Part shown: piece after piece, positions 1 to 8,267 of the stretch | Numbering within the stretch: the first letter of the stretch is position 1 | Layout of the letters: the number at the start of each line of letters is the position of its first letter | Origin: [Flexibacter] sp. ATCC 35103 | GTDB taxonomy: Bacteria; Bacteroidota; Bacteroidia; Flavobacteriales; Flavobacteriaceae | Length of the DNA stretch: 64,000 nt | Direction of reading: 5' to 3' | Assembly: GCF_001975985.1 (NCBI RefSeq) | Contig: NZ_MTQF01000007.1 | Location: 310,001 to 374,000, forward strand | Notes under the pieces: generated by a model | What the model saw: the letters and a program-made list of their open reading frames with translations, nothing else | Databases searched by the model: none | Told to the model about the DNA's origin: nothing | Position numbers and translations under genes: made by a program

Positions 1-141
1 CATTTCCTGCATTTTCAAACAAAAAAAATGATCAGAATTGGACTTAAAAAGCAACTGCATCGGATTATCTTCCCCCAGAAATTTATCCCTGAATCCTTTT
101 GCTTCGTACGTTTTTACTTTTTCGATTGTTTTACTTTTCAT
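1..141 (-). CDS. Partial hypothetical protein, N-terminal 47 codons
   Basis: An open frame on the minus strand starts with ATG at 141 and runs off the window edge. The visible N-terminus begins MKSKTIEKVKTYEAKGF and has no signal peptide or membrane segment. It starts 3 bases after the stop codon of the upstream DUF6642-like gene, so the two are probably co-transcribed. I do not recognise the family from this fragment. Confidence 0.55.
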   Translation of the reverse strand, partial: MKSKTIEKVKTYEAKGFRDKFLGEDNPMQLLFKSNSDHFFCLKMQEM

Positions 142-144
142 GAA

Positions 145-708
145 TTAATAATACAATCTAAAATCGAGCAATTTGCACAAGGCGTAATGTTTTTGATATA
201 ATTCTTCAACCACTTCTGTAATGTCGTCATTATCCTGATAAAGGCTAAAAAAAGCTTTATCGATTGTACTGCAGCTTGCAATTTTATTATAAGTAGATCC
301 ATATCCTGAAATGGCACGTGCTCCGGTTATATCCAGAAAATACTGTGCTTCTTCATTATTTAAATCCAGCACTTTGAGATTGGCAAAATGAATAATTTTT
401 CCTTTCATTTTTCCTTCAAAAAGTTCTGCTATTTCTTCAAGACTGTAATAATAATCGTGAAGACAAATAGTATTGGCTTCACCAGGCATAACGAGATAAA
501 TGATCTCATAATCCTTAAAATTATGATCTTCATAAAGCAACACATTCAAACTTTCTTCCAGGCCTTCGATTGTATCACAGGTTTTATAAATACTGGCAAT
601 ACCTTGATCAATAGCGATTTCTTCTAAGTTTTTAACCACTAGAGTTGTTCTGTCGTCGTCTACGTCCGGAACACCTTCGAGGCAGAAGATGAATTTTTCG
701 TAATCCAT
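145..708 (-). CDS. Hypothetical protein, resembles DUF6642 family
   Basis: A 187-residue acidic, soluble protein with no signal peptide or membrane segment. From memory it resembles a flavobacterial family annotated DUF6642; I could not check this. Alternating hydrophobic strands (YEIIYLVMPGEAN, KGKIIHFANLKVL, GARAISGYGS) suggest an alpha/beta fold. The pattern is loosely like CHAT or caspase-like folds, but the usual catalytic His and Cys are not at the expected strand ends, so any relation would be to a non-peptidase member. It is followed within 3 bases by another minus-strand gene, which suggests an operon. A TACTTTTG box lies on the minus strand at 764..757, but no -33 TTG is found at normal spacing. 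Confidence 0.7.
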   Translation of the reverse strand: MDYEKFIFCLEGVPDVDDDRTTLVVKNLEEIAIDQGIASIYKTCDTIEGLEESLNVLLYEDHNFKDYEIIYLVMPGEANTICLHDYYYSLEEIAELFEGKMKGKIIHFANLKVLDLNNEEAQYFLDITGARAISGYGSTYNKIASCSTIDKAFFSLYQDNDDITEVVEELYQKHYALCKLLDFRLYY

Positions 709-953
709 ACCATTATGTTTTGTGGTTGCTGATAAGTCTTTATTTTTCCTTTCTCACAAAAGTATTTTTTATTGTCGAAAAACTGCTATTCAAAAAGTTT
801 TTTAACGCATTTTTGACATTGAAAAAACTAAAAATAAAAAATCCACCTTTAGTAAAACTAAAAATGGATTTTTAAAATAAAGTATGATCTGTTTAATTTT
901 GATTCGTTGGGAATATAAGTAACTTGAATAAGCAATAACTTCCTTTGTAGATA

Positions 954-1343
954 TTAGTCTACACTGTCTAAAACCCAGAATTTTTGCCACCATTTTGGTG
1001 CTGCTTCTTGTAGTGTTTCGCCATAATCAATCATTGTCGATTCTCTTTTATGTCCGCATGCGGCACAGAAAGAAGCTTTAGAAGTTCGATAAGGTTTAGA
1101 GCAATTCTCACAAGCAGAACCATATAAGTCGATTCGGTGATGCATGATTGCATTTGGATTCGTTACTTCAAAACCGGTTAATTCCTTATAATAATCAAGA
1201 AGCTCTTTAAAGCGTATCTTTCTTGTCATATTACACTTTCCTGTTTCAAAACCCCTTCGATAAAGTTTAGATGCTATTTTATATTCCTCTTCATCAAGCA
1301 TAGGAACTTCCATTTTACAACGCCAACACCAAAGATTTTTCAT
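954..1343 (-). CDS. Small zinc-ribbon-containing hypothetical protein
   Basis: A 129-residue protein beginning MKNLWCWRCKMEVP. Three CxxC pairs are visible: CWRC near residue 6, CENC near residue 78 and CAAC near residue 93. The last two, 12 residues apart, look like a four-cysteine zinc ribbon; the first may bind a second metal or join the same site. There is no signal peptide or membrane segment, so it is probably cytoplasmic. It stands alone between two non-coding stretches. The function is not recognised; nucleic-acid or protein binding through the ribbon is possible. Confidence 0.7.
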   Translation of the reverse strand: MKNLWCWRCKMEVPMLDEEEYKIASKLYRRGFETGKCNMTRKIRFKELLDYYKELTGFEVTNPNAIMHHRIDLYGSACENCSKPYRTSKASFCAACGHKRESTMIDYGETLQEAAPKWWQKFWVLDSVD

Positions 1344-1598
1344 GGTTTTTGCTTTTCAGGTTTAATTAGGTATAATAGTTAGTTTTTGTGAAATACGATT
1401 AAATCTCTTGCTAATTTAAAATCATTTTATGAGAATAATTTACGGTTTTTCACATTTACCTACAAAAATCGCTTTTTTAACATTTATAACACTACGTAGA
1501 AATACCTGATTTTGAAAACAATGTATATTTAATAACCTGAAAAGCGATATAAGCTACCTTGAAAAAAATCAGTTCATAAATAATAGAATAAAACTTTA
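1344..1598. other. Intergenic, no feature seen
   Basis: AT-rich DNA between the zinc-ribbon gene and the SMR transporter. I found no convincing ORF, RNA gene or terminator hairpin here. Confidence 0.4.
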
Positions 1599-1925
1599 TT
1601 AATGAGATACCGCTTTAAGCCCAATAATAGATCCTATAAGAGTTGTGATAAAAAAGATACGCCAAAAATTAGCCGGATCTTTAAAAATTAAAATTCCAAT
1701 AAGCACCGTTCCTACAGCGCCAATACCTGTCCAGACCGCATAAGCTGTACCAATTGGTAAAGCTTGTGTTGCCTTCATTAAAAGTCCCATACTAACAACT
1801 AGTGAAATTAAAAAACCGGTATACCACATATACATTTCGTTTCCGGTTGTTTCTTTGGCTTTGCCTAAACATAAAGTAAAACCAACTTCAAATAAGCCGG
1901 CAATAATTAAAATAATCCAATTCAT
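1599..1925 (-). CDS. SMR family transporter, probable guanidinium exporter (Gdx/SugE type)
   Basis: A 108-residue protein with four hydrophobic segments, the normal length for small multidrug resistance proteins, which act as antiparallel dimers exchanging substrate for protons in the inner membrane. Glu13 in AGLFEV matches the essential proton/substrate glutamate, and PIGTAYAVWTGIGAVGT is the family's loop-helix 3 signature. The MNWIILIIAG start and GTAYAVWTGIG context look more like the guanidinium-exporting Gdx/SugE branch than like EmrE. I chose the ATG at 1925; an in-frame TTG 15 bases upstream is less likely. It lies 66 bases downstream of a Crp/Fnr gene on the same strand, so it may be co-transcribed with or controlled by it. 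No guanidine riboswitch fits in the short leader. Confidence 0.9.
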   Translation of the reverse strand: MNWIILIIAGLFEVGFTLCLGKAKETTGNEMYMWYTGFLISLVVSMGLLMKATQALPIGTAYAVWTGIGAVGTVLIGILIFKDPANFWRIFFITTLIGSIIGLKAVSH

Positions 1926-1991
1926 ATCTTTTTTTTGCAAAGGTTAGAAAAGGAATTGTCAGGGAATTTTACATTTGTTAAAAAATGAAAG

Positions 1992-2555
1992 TTATTTTAT
2001 TTCAGCCCTAATTCTGCTCAGACTTACTTGCGAAATACCTAAATAGGAGGCGATATGTCCCAGTTGAACACGCCGAATTAAATGCGGATAATGCGTAAGA
2101 AGTTCTTTATAGCGTTCTGTAGCAGTACGAAATTGTCTTGAAATTAAGCGCTCTTCGGTTTTTACCAATTCTTTTTCGGCAAACTTTCGTCCCCAATTGG
2201 CAATGTGTATATCTTCTTCAAAGAGTTTTTGTAGCTTTTCAGCTTTTAGTTCATATAAATCACAATCTTCGAGAAGTTCAATATCTTCATAACCTTTCTG
2301 ATGCGCAACATAACTTTTCATCGATAAAACCGTGTCTCCTTCTTTTCCAAACCAAAAAGTAACTTCATTATCATCGCGATTGGCATACGCCCTTGCAATT
2401 CCTTTTCGAATAAAATAAATTGTAGTTTCAATTTTATCAGCCCGTAATAAAATATGGCCTTTAGAGAAATGTACTTCTTTTGCACAATTTTGAAGTTTTA
2501 GTTTTGAAAGTTCCGGAAGAGGATATATCAGGTCAAGAATTTGCTCTATTTCCAT
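1992..2555 (-). CDS. Crp/Fnr family transcriptional regulator
   Basis: A 187-residue protein with an N-terminal cyclic-nucleotide-binding-like beta roll (about residues 10-120, including KGHILLRADKIETTIYFIRKGIARAY) and a C-terminal helix-turn-helix (VQLGHIASYLGISQVSLSRIR). This compact form without a cNMP-binding arginine motif is common in Bacteroidota, where the ligand is usually unknown. The SMR exporter gene follows on the same strand, so it may be a target or operon partner. The HTH occupies the extreme C-terminus, as in other flavobacterial members; the start codon is ATG. Confidence 0.88.
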   Translation of the reverse strand: MEIEQILDLIYPLPELSKLKLQNCAKEVHFSKGHILLRADKIETTIYFIRKGIARAYANRDDNEVTFWFGKEGDTVLSMKSYVAHQKGYEDIELLEDCDLYELKAEKLQKLFEEDIHIANWGRKFAEKELVKTEERLISRQFRTATERYKELLTHYPHLIRRVQLGHIASYLGISQVSLSRIRAEIK

Positions 2556-2686
2556 GTTATGTTTTTATTTTAAAATGTTTTAAATCAAGTCGCAGATTTA
2601 CTTCGTTTGTTCGAATTTCAGTCTCGATTCAAGAAAGTGTTTTTGCGACTTACACAAAGAGTTGCTAACTTAAAAAGAATCTACTT

Positions 2687-2786
2687 AAAAAACTTTGCGT
2701 CTCTGCGTCTTTGCGTGCAAATTCTCGATGTTGAGAGAAAGCTTTATGGTTTAATCTCGCAAAGACGCAGAGACGCAAAGTTTTTT
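2687..2786. repeat. Large inverted repeat, 29-bp perfect arms
   Basis: Positions 2687-2715 and 2758-2786 are exact reverse complements, separated by 42 bases. The arms contain the internally repetitive motif TTTGCGTCTCTGCGTCTTTGCG and are GC-richer than their surroundings. The element lies in the 329-base gap between the Crp/Fnr and MocR genes. I recognise similar GCGTCTTTGCG repeats from other flavobacterial intergenic regions. It could act as a bidirectional terminator, although neither arm is directly followed by an independent T-tract. Confidence 0.85.
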
Positions 2787-2884
2787 ACTAACAATTTAAG
2801 TTATAATAATAGAACTTAAAAAAGAATTATATAGATTATAAAAAAATCTGCCAGCTCTGCCTGAAAAATATCTAACACCTAGAT

Positions 2885-4390
2885 TTATAAAATAGCCTCA
2901 AGAGACTGGCGCAAAATTGTTATTGCATTTTCCATTTCTTTTGGGTCCAGATGTCCAAAACCTAAGCGTGTTGCCGTAAGATTTTTAGTTTGGTATAAAA
3001 TAGTTTTTGGTAAAAATAATCCATTTGATGCACATTGTTTTTGCAGTTTTATCAAATTGAAGTTATCCAGCCATTCTACCCAAATTGCCAAACCGCGTAC
3101 CGGAACATTAAATTTAATTTTTCCTTTTAAATTTTCTTTTAGCAGCGTAACAAAATAATCCCTGCGCTCTTTGTAGATTTTTTTATTTTTTTTCGAAAGC
3201 CGATGCACTTCGCCTTCCTTAATCCAATCTGTTAAAACTTGTTCTTTGATGACATCGATTCCGGGTTCAAGAATGTTTTGATGTTTTTCGAGTTCTTTTA
3301 TGAAATCTGCTGTTGCGGCGATAAAACCATAACCAAAACCCGCCGGCAAGGACCTTCCAAACGATCCAATATATACGACTCTTTCGTTCGAGTCTAAAGC
3401 TGCAAGAGGCAATACCGGATTATTGTCGTAGTGAAAATCAAAATCATAATCATCTTCTATAATAACGAAACCATACCGATTAGCCAGTTCCAGAACTTCC
3501 ATTCGTCTTTTTGCACTTAGAGAAGTTGTTGTGGGATAATGATAATTTGAGGTAAGATATAAGATTCTGATGGTATGCTGTTCGCAAATTTGTTTTAAAT
3601 GTTCTGTATCTATTCCGTTTTTATCAACAGGAATTGTAATTATTTGTGCTCCGCTATCAGATAATGTCATATTAGAAATATAATATCCCGGAGAAGCCAC
3701 AACAACTTTATCGCCTGGTGAAATCAATAATTTTGTAACCAGGTACAAACTAATTTCATGACTGCTTGTAGTGAGTAAATTTGATGTTGAAATACGAATT
3801 CCTCTTGTTACATTTAGAAAATTAGAAAACTGGGTTTTAAAATTTAAATGCGATTGAGCCTGAATTTGTTCCCAGGTTTTGGTGCTTTTCTGGTTTTTTA
3901 GTTTCGAAACATACAAACGTGCCAGAACATCTGTCTGAACGAGTCGCAAATCAGGCAAACCATCATTAAATTGATGTGGTAAAATACTGACTTCTTTTGG
4001 ATCTTCAAGAATTGCAGAATGCTTAAAAGTAAAACCCGTATTTGCTTTTGAGAGAAATATAGTATCATCAGACGAAAATTCGGCTTTGTTTTTTTGTTGT
4101 TTTTCAGATAGGATAAAAGTTCCCCTATTGGGTAAAATCTCGATCCAGCCTTGTAATTCCAGATCCTGAAATGCTTTGATAAGCGTATTGCGATTAACCT
4201 CTAATAATTTGCATAATATGCGGGTACCAGGAAGTTTTGTGCCTTCCGGAAGTAACCCTATTTGTATCGCTTTGATAAACTCAAAAACGATTTGCAGGTA
4301 AATAGCCGTTGTATCTTCAGGTTTTAGCTGAATAAAACTTTTAAAAGGAATTTGAACCGGACTATCCATTTTTACAAAACTGGTATACAT
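2885..4390 (-). CDS. MocR/PdxR-type regulator (GntR HTH + aminotransferase-like domain), PLP lysine absent
   Basis: A 501-residue protein. Residues about 20-93 form a GntR winged helix (LPGTRILCKLLEVNRNTLIKAFQDLELQGWIE) and the rest is a fold-type I aminotransferase-like domain, including EDDYDFDFHYD. MocR proteins normally bind PLP through a lysine in a (S/T)FSK(T/S)L motif. Here that stretch reads YIGSFGRSLPAGFGYGF, with Arg346 (AGG at 3355-3353) in place of lysine. The usual YGDPQG region upstream is also eroded. The domain is therefore probably a non-catalytic sensor that may not hold PLP covalently. The gene is divergent from a TonB receptor across a dyad at 4392-4413. An alternative start is the ATG at 4369 (MDSPVQ). 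Confidence 0.88.
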   Translation of the reverse strand: MYTSFVKMDSPVQIPFKSFIQLKPEDTTAIYLQIVFEFIKAIQIGLLPEGTKLPGTRILCKLLEVNRNTLIKAFQDLELQGWIEILPNRGTFILSEKQQKNKAEFSSDDTIFLSKANTGFTFKHSAILEDPKEVSILPHQFNDGLPDLRLVQTDVLARLYVSKLKNQKSTKTWEQIQAQSHLNFKTQFSNFLNVTRGIRISTSNLLTTSSHEISLYLVTKLLISPGDKVVVASPGYYISNMTLSDSGAQIITIPVDKNGIDTEHLKQICEQHTIRILYLTSNYHYPTTTSLSAKRRMEVLELANRYGFVIIEDDYDFDFHYDNNPVLPLAALDSNERVVYIGSFGRSLPAGFGYGFIAATADFIKELEKHQNILEPGIDVIKEQVLTDWIKEGEVHRLSKKNKKIYKERRDYFVTLLKENLKGKIKFNVPVRGLAIWVEWLDNFNLIKLQKQCASNGLFLPKTILYQTKNLTATRLGFGHLDPKEMENAITILRQSLEAIL

Positions 4391-4391
4391 T

Positions 4392-4413
4392 AGTAGTACG
4401 GCAAGATACTACT
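4392..4413. promoter_or_regulatory. Dyad between mocR-like and TonB receptor genes, candidate operator
   Basis: AGTAGTA (4392-4398), an 8-base spacer, and TACTACT (4407-4413) form a perfect 7-bp dyad in the 42-base gap between divergent genes. It overlaps a TAnnTTTG promoter box (TACTTTTG, 4410-4417) for the receptor. This placement fits an operator for the adjacent MocR-type regulator. Confidence 0.55.
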
Positions 4414-4432
4414 TTTGCAAAAAAATAAAACA

Positions 4433-6295
4433 ATGACAAAACTTTATTTTGCGATACTGACTTTATTAAGTCTTGGTTTACAAGCTCAGGTGCAAAAAGA
4501 CACGATTAATATTGATGAAGTAATTATTCATGAAAATAGGTTTAGTACACCTATAGCTAAGAAAAACAGAAATGTATATGTAATTGACAAAGCGGCAATT
4601 GCAAAATTACCCGGACGTTCTATTCAGGAAATTTTGCAATATGCAAATGGTGTAGATCTAAGGCAAAGAGGCCCTTTTGGGAGTCAGGCTGATGTAAGTA
4701 TAGATGGAGGAAGTTTCGAACAAACAGTTGTACTCTTGAACGGAACCAAAATAATTGACTCGCAAACGGCACATAATATGCTTAATTTGCCTATTCCGGT
4801 TGAGGTAATCGAGAGAATCGAAATAATTCGCGGACCGGCAGCGCTTACTTACGGGATTAATAGCTTAACTGGAGCGATTAATATTATTACCAAAAAACCG
4901 GATCAATCCGGAATTTTGATCAATTCGTATGCAGGTTCAAACTTCGAAAAAGACACGCAAAACACCGGAGATACATTTTATGGTACCGGAATTCAGGCGG
5001 GAGGAGTTTTAAGCAAAGAAAAACAACAACATTCGCTTTTTGCTTCACACGATAAAAGCAACGGATATAGATATAATACCGCTTTCGAAAATAATAAAAT
5101 ATTTTATCAGGGTAATTATCAGCTTAATAGTGCCAATGAAATTTTAAGTTCATTTGGTTATATCAAGAATGGTTTTGGTGCTAACGGATTTTATGCCGCT
5201 CCAGGAGATAAAAACTCAAGCGAAGTAGTACAAACGACTTTTGCAGCTGTACAATCGAAACACCAACTTTCTGAAAAATGGACATTAATGCCACGATTGA
5301 GCTACAGATATAATTATGATGATTACCGTTATTACGGAATTTCGAATCTAAAAGCGGGGAGAAGCCAGCATTATACCAATTCTCTTGCAGCAGAAGTGAA
5401 TACGACGTACAAAATGGAAAACGGAGAATTAGGTTTTGGTGCCGAAGTACGAAGCGAGGATATTACTTCGTCTAACATTGGAGACCATGATCGTGAAAAT
5501 TTTGGGGTTTATCTGCAATACAGAACTACGTTTATAGAAAAGCTTGATGTAAATTTTGGAACTTACCTTAATTATAACTCAGATTATAAATGGCAGGCTT
5601 ATCCGGGACTTGATGCCAGTTATGCCATAACAGATGCTTTTAAGATTATAGGTAACATAGGCACAAGTCAGCGTATTCCTTCGTTTACTGATTTGTATCT
5701 TAACCAGCGTCCGGGAAATATTGGGAATCCTAATCTTGATACCGAAAACGCTTTTCAGAGCGAATTAGGTTTTAAATACATCAAAAGAGATTTTAGTTTC
5801 AATGCTAATTATTTTTTCAGAAAAATCAGCAATTTTATCGATTGGACACGAAATGTAACCACTGAACCCTGGCAAAGTAACAATTACGGAAACCTGAATA
5901 CAAACGGTTTTAATCTGCGTACCAATTATAGAGTGAGTTTCTCAAACGATTCTAAGTTAAATGTTAATCTGGCGTATTCGTATCTGGATTTTAAATTTCA
6001 GGATGTAATGCCGGTTGTTTATGCAAAGTATTTAGTTTCGTCTTTAGAACATCAAATTACGAATACAATAGATTTTCAGCATAAAAATTTCACGGCTTTA
6101 TTTGCTACTCGATTCAGTCAAAGAGTTACCGGACCATCTTACTGGGTAAATGATTTCAGAGTAAGTCAGTCTATTAAAAAAATAACCGTATATGTTGATG
6201 CTCAAAACATTTTTAACACCACTTATTATGAAGTAGGAGCAGTGCCTCTGCCTTCAAGATGGTTTAGTCTGGGAGTGAAATTTGTCACTTTTTAA
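4433..6295 (+). CDS. TonB-dependent outer membrane receptor
   Basis: About 620 residues. The signal peptide MTKLYFAILTLLSLGLQAQ is followed directly by a plug domain (IAKLPGRSIQEILQYANGVD, then GSQADVSIDGGSFEQTVVLLNG) and a long beta-barrel ending in ...VKFVTF with the terminal Phe expected for BAM insertion. There is no carboxypeptidase-like N-terminal domain. Such receptors import siderophores, cobalamin or other ligands using TonB energy; the substrate cannot be read from the sequence. The divergent MocR regulator and the downstream AraC/siderophore-interacting-protein pair suggest a metal or cofactor uptake locus. I chose the ATG at 4433 rather than the in-frame TTG at 4415, which sits inside the promoter box. 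Confidence 0.92.
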   Translation: MTKLYFAILTLLSLGLQAQVQKDTINIDEVIIHENRFSTPIAKKNRNVYVIDKAAIAKLPGRSIQEILQYANGVDLRQRGPFGSQADVSIDGGSFEQTVVLLNGTKIIDSQTAHNMLNLPIPVEVIERIEIIRGPAALTYGINSLTGAINIITKKPDQSGILINSYAGSNFEKDTQNTGDTFYGTGIQAGGVLSKEKQQHSLFASHDKSNGYRYNTAFENNKIFYQGNYQLNSANEILSSFGYIKNGFGANGFYAAPGDKNSSEVVQTTFAAVQSKHQLSEKWTLMPRLSYRYNYDDYRYYGISNLKAGRSQHYTNSLAAEVNTTYKMENGELGFGAEVRSEDITSSNIGDHDRENFGVYLQYRTTFIEKLDVNFGTYLNYNSDYKWQAYPGLDASYAITDAFKIIGNIGTSQRIPSFTDLYLNQRPGNIGNPNLDTENAFQSELGFKYIKRDFSFNANYFFRKISNFIDWTRNVTTEPWQSNNYGNLNTNGFNLRTNYRVSFSNDSKLNVNLAYSYLDFKFQDVMPVVYAKYLVSSLEHQITNTIDFQHKNFTALFATRFSQRVTGPSYWVNDFRVSQSIKKITVYVDAQNIFNTTYYEVGAVPLPSRWFSLGVKFVTF

Positions 6296-6321
6296 GCTTC
6301 TCTAATTCTTTATAAAAAAAT

Positions 6322-6361
6322 AAAAATCCCTTTGATCTGTTTATGATTAAAGGGATTTTTG
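6322..6361 (+). terminator. Rho-independent terminator after TonB receptor
   Basis: AAAAATCCCTTT (6322-6333) pairs with AAAGGGATTTTT (6349-6360), ending in T residues, 27 bases after the receptor stop codon. Confidence 0.8.
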
Positions 6362-6473
6362 CATTAAAAACAGATTTTTGATATTGAGAATCATTTAAGA
6401 TTAATTTTCTAAGTTTGTAAAACCTCATCGTTTATAAAATTTACGTGTTGCGTCTAACTCAAAAAAATAAATT

Positions 6474-7322
6474 TTGAAAATCCCCATTTACAACCAGAGA
6501 TCAGAAGCAGTTGGAGGTATTTTTATTGCCGAATTATCTGTTTTAGGAAAAGATCCTGAAAACCTGGATAAATTGGGGACACATCGCGATGATTTTTACA
6601 TTTTTTTTGTACTGACAAAAGGAAAAGTAATTATGAAATGCGATATGATCGACGTAAAAATAAATGCTCAGAGTATTGTAATTATAAAGCCATTCCAGAT
6701 TCATTCGCCACAGTTTGCATCGCCGGATGCTGCCGGATATTATATTAGTGTGGCTCCATTTTTAGTTCCTAATAATTGTGCTGCTTTTTTTGAGAACCTT
6801 AAAATTTCTGATCAGGTAAGCAAAATTAATAAACTTCAAAAAAAAGATCTCTTAGAGACCGTTTTATTACTGCATCGCTCTTTTGAAAACGATCTTTCGA
6901 ATAAAACAGCAATTGTTAATGGTCTTTTTAATGCTTTGGTTTACCGTTTTATAAACATATATTCAGAATCAGATAATTCGATATCAGAGCTTAAAAATCA
7001 ATCGGCTTTGATATATGCTAATTTCAGGAAATTAATTCTGGATACTACTTTTTTAGAAAGTCCTTCGTTTTTTGCTAAAAAAATAAATATCACAACCTCA
7101 CATTTAAATTATTGTGTCAATATTGCTACAGGAAAATCAGTTACTTATTGGCTTCAAAATGCAATGATTATAGAGGCACAACGATTTTTGTATTATACAG
7201 AAGATGATGTAAAGCAAATTGCATTTATGTTAGGATTTGAAGATCATACTTATTTTTCAAGATTATTCAAAAAAATAACTGGCGAAACCCCATTATCGTT
7301 TCGATTAAAATTCCGCGAATAG
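6474..7322 (+). CDS. AraC family transcriptional regulator
   Basis: A 282-residue regulator. The N-terminal half has the beta-rich cupin-like pattern of AraC sensor domains (HRDDFYIFFVLTKGKVIMKCD). The C-terminal 100 residues carry two helix-turn-helix units, SPSFFAKKINITTSHLNYCV and VKQIAFMLGFEDHTYFSRLF, ending in the typical GETPLSFR. The start appears to be TTG at 6474: an in-frame TAA lies two codons upstream and the first ATG is far inside the domain. The next gene, 80 bases downstream, encodes a siderophore-interacting flavoprotein that this regulator plausibly controls. Confidence 0.87.
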   Translation: MKIPIYNQRSEAVGGIFIAELSVLGKDPENLDKLGTHRDDFYIFFVLTKGKVIMKCDMIDVKINAQSIVIIKPFQIHSPQFASPDAAGYYISVAPFLVPNNCAAFFENLKISDQVSKINKLQKKDLLETVLLLHRSFENDLSNKTAIVNGLFNALVYRFINIYSESDNSISELKNQSALIYANFRKLILDTTFLESPSFFAKKINITTSHLNYCVNIATGKSVTYWLQNAMIIEAQRFLYYTEDDVKQIAFMLGFEDHTYFSRLFKKITGETPLSFRLKFRE

Positions 7323-7402
7323 TCCAATCATCCCTATTTCTTCTGCAACCTTTTCTGAGTGTTTTAATATCAATTTTGTATTGAAAATTAAAATACAACA
7401 TT

Positions 7403-8128
7403 ATGAATTCAATGCCTAAAATTATTGGAGATTTTATGGAACTTGCCTTTAGCAGTAAAATTTGCAAAGTAAAAGTTACTGATATTAAAATGCTGGGCGA
7501 AACTGTAAAAATGATACAGTTCAAAGGTCATTTTCCGCATATAAATTTTAAGATTGGTCAAGCCATAATTATCAGGATCGACGATACGAATTATCGCAAT
7601 TACACACCCAGTAAATGGAATAGTGAAGACGGAACATTTGAAGTTATTTTTCATATTCATAAAAATGGCCCGGGAAGTCAGTTTGTAGAAAATCTAAAAA
7701 TAAAGGATCAAATAACTGTTGGAATGCCAAGAGGTTTTGAGGTTTTTAAAAAAGAAGAAAAATATCAGTTTTTTTATGGTGATGAAACCTGTATTAGTGT
7801 TTTTAAAAGCCTGAAAGATGAAATTGATTCGAATGAAAATAATTATCTGGGCATTTTAGAATTAGATCCGGTTGCCATGCAGGTTCCGGATAAATTAGGA
7901 TTCTCTATTGATGTAGTACCCAAGTCAGCTAATAAAGCCGAATTTGCAATAGATATCCTGAATAAATTAGATAGTAAAATTTGGGATTTATGGCAACACG
8001 GATATTTTTATCTTATGGGAAATGCAAAATCAATTCAGGCTTTTAGAAAAGCCTTAAAGGAAAAAGGAGTTCCCAACAAAAAAATCTATACACAGGCATA
8101 TTGGGCTGAAGGAAAAATAGGATTGTAA
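7403..8128 (+). CDS. Siderophore-interacting protein, FAD/NAD(P)H ferric reductase-like
   Basis: A 241-residue cytoplasmic protein of the SIP branch of the ferredoxin-reductase superfamily, which reduces ferric siderophores to release iron. The N-terminal FAD-binding barrel shows RNYTPSKWN (the RxYT flavin motif, near residue 66) and IHKNGPGSQFVENLK, matching the family's HGxGPxxxW-like phosphate loop. The C-terminal NAD(P)H-like domain ends KIYTQAYWAEGKIGL, the SIP-type tail with the YWxxG pattern. It follows the AraC gene on the same strand and is near a TonB receptor, which supports a role in iron acquisition. An internal ATG at codon 12 is an alternative start. Confidence 0.85.
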   Translation: MNSMPKIIGDFMELAFSSKICKVKVTDIKMLGETVKMIQFKGHFPHINFKIGQAIIIRIDDTNYRNYTPSKWNSEDGTFEVIFHIHKNGPGSQFVENLKIKDQITVGMPRGFEVFKKEEKYQFFYGDETCISVFKSLKDEIDSNENNYLGILELDPVAMQVPDKLGFSIDVVPKSANKAEFAIDILNKLDSKIWDLWQHGYFYLMGNAKSIQAFRKALKEKGVPNKKIYTQAYWAEGKIGL

Positions 8129-8267
8129 AGCACAGAATCAAAGAGTTAAAATCGCATTGTTTAAATTTGATACAATTTAGAACAATCAATTTCAGAATTT
8201 TTGCTTCTTAAAAGAGTAGTTTTGGGGTTAAACAAATTTAGTTTTTTAACCACTAAAAAAGCTCAAA

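Noticed and set aside
145..708. A CHAT or caspase-like protease
   Set aside because: The strand pattern is loosely similar, but the catalytic His and Cys are not in place, so I keep only a hypothetical call.
1926..1991. A guanidine riboswitch in front of the SMR exporter
   Set aside because: The 66-base gap is too short and lacks the expected conserved stems.
2607..2819. A 70-residue ORF across the large inverted repeat
   Set aside because: It is a shadow created by the repeat; composition is not protein-like and there is no homologous pattern.
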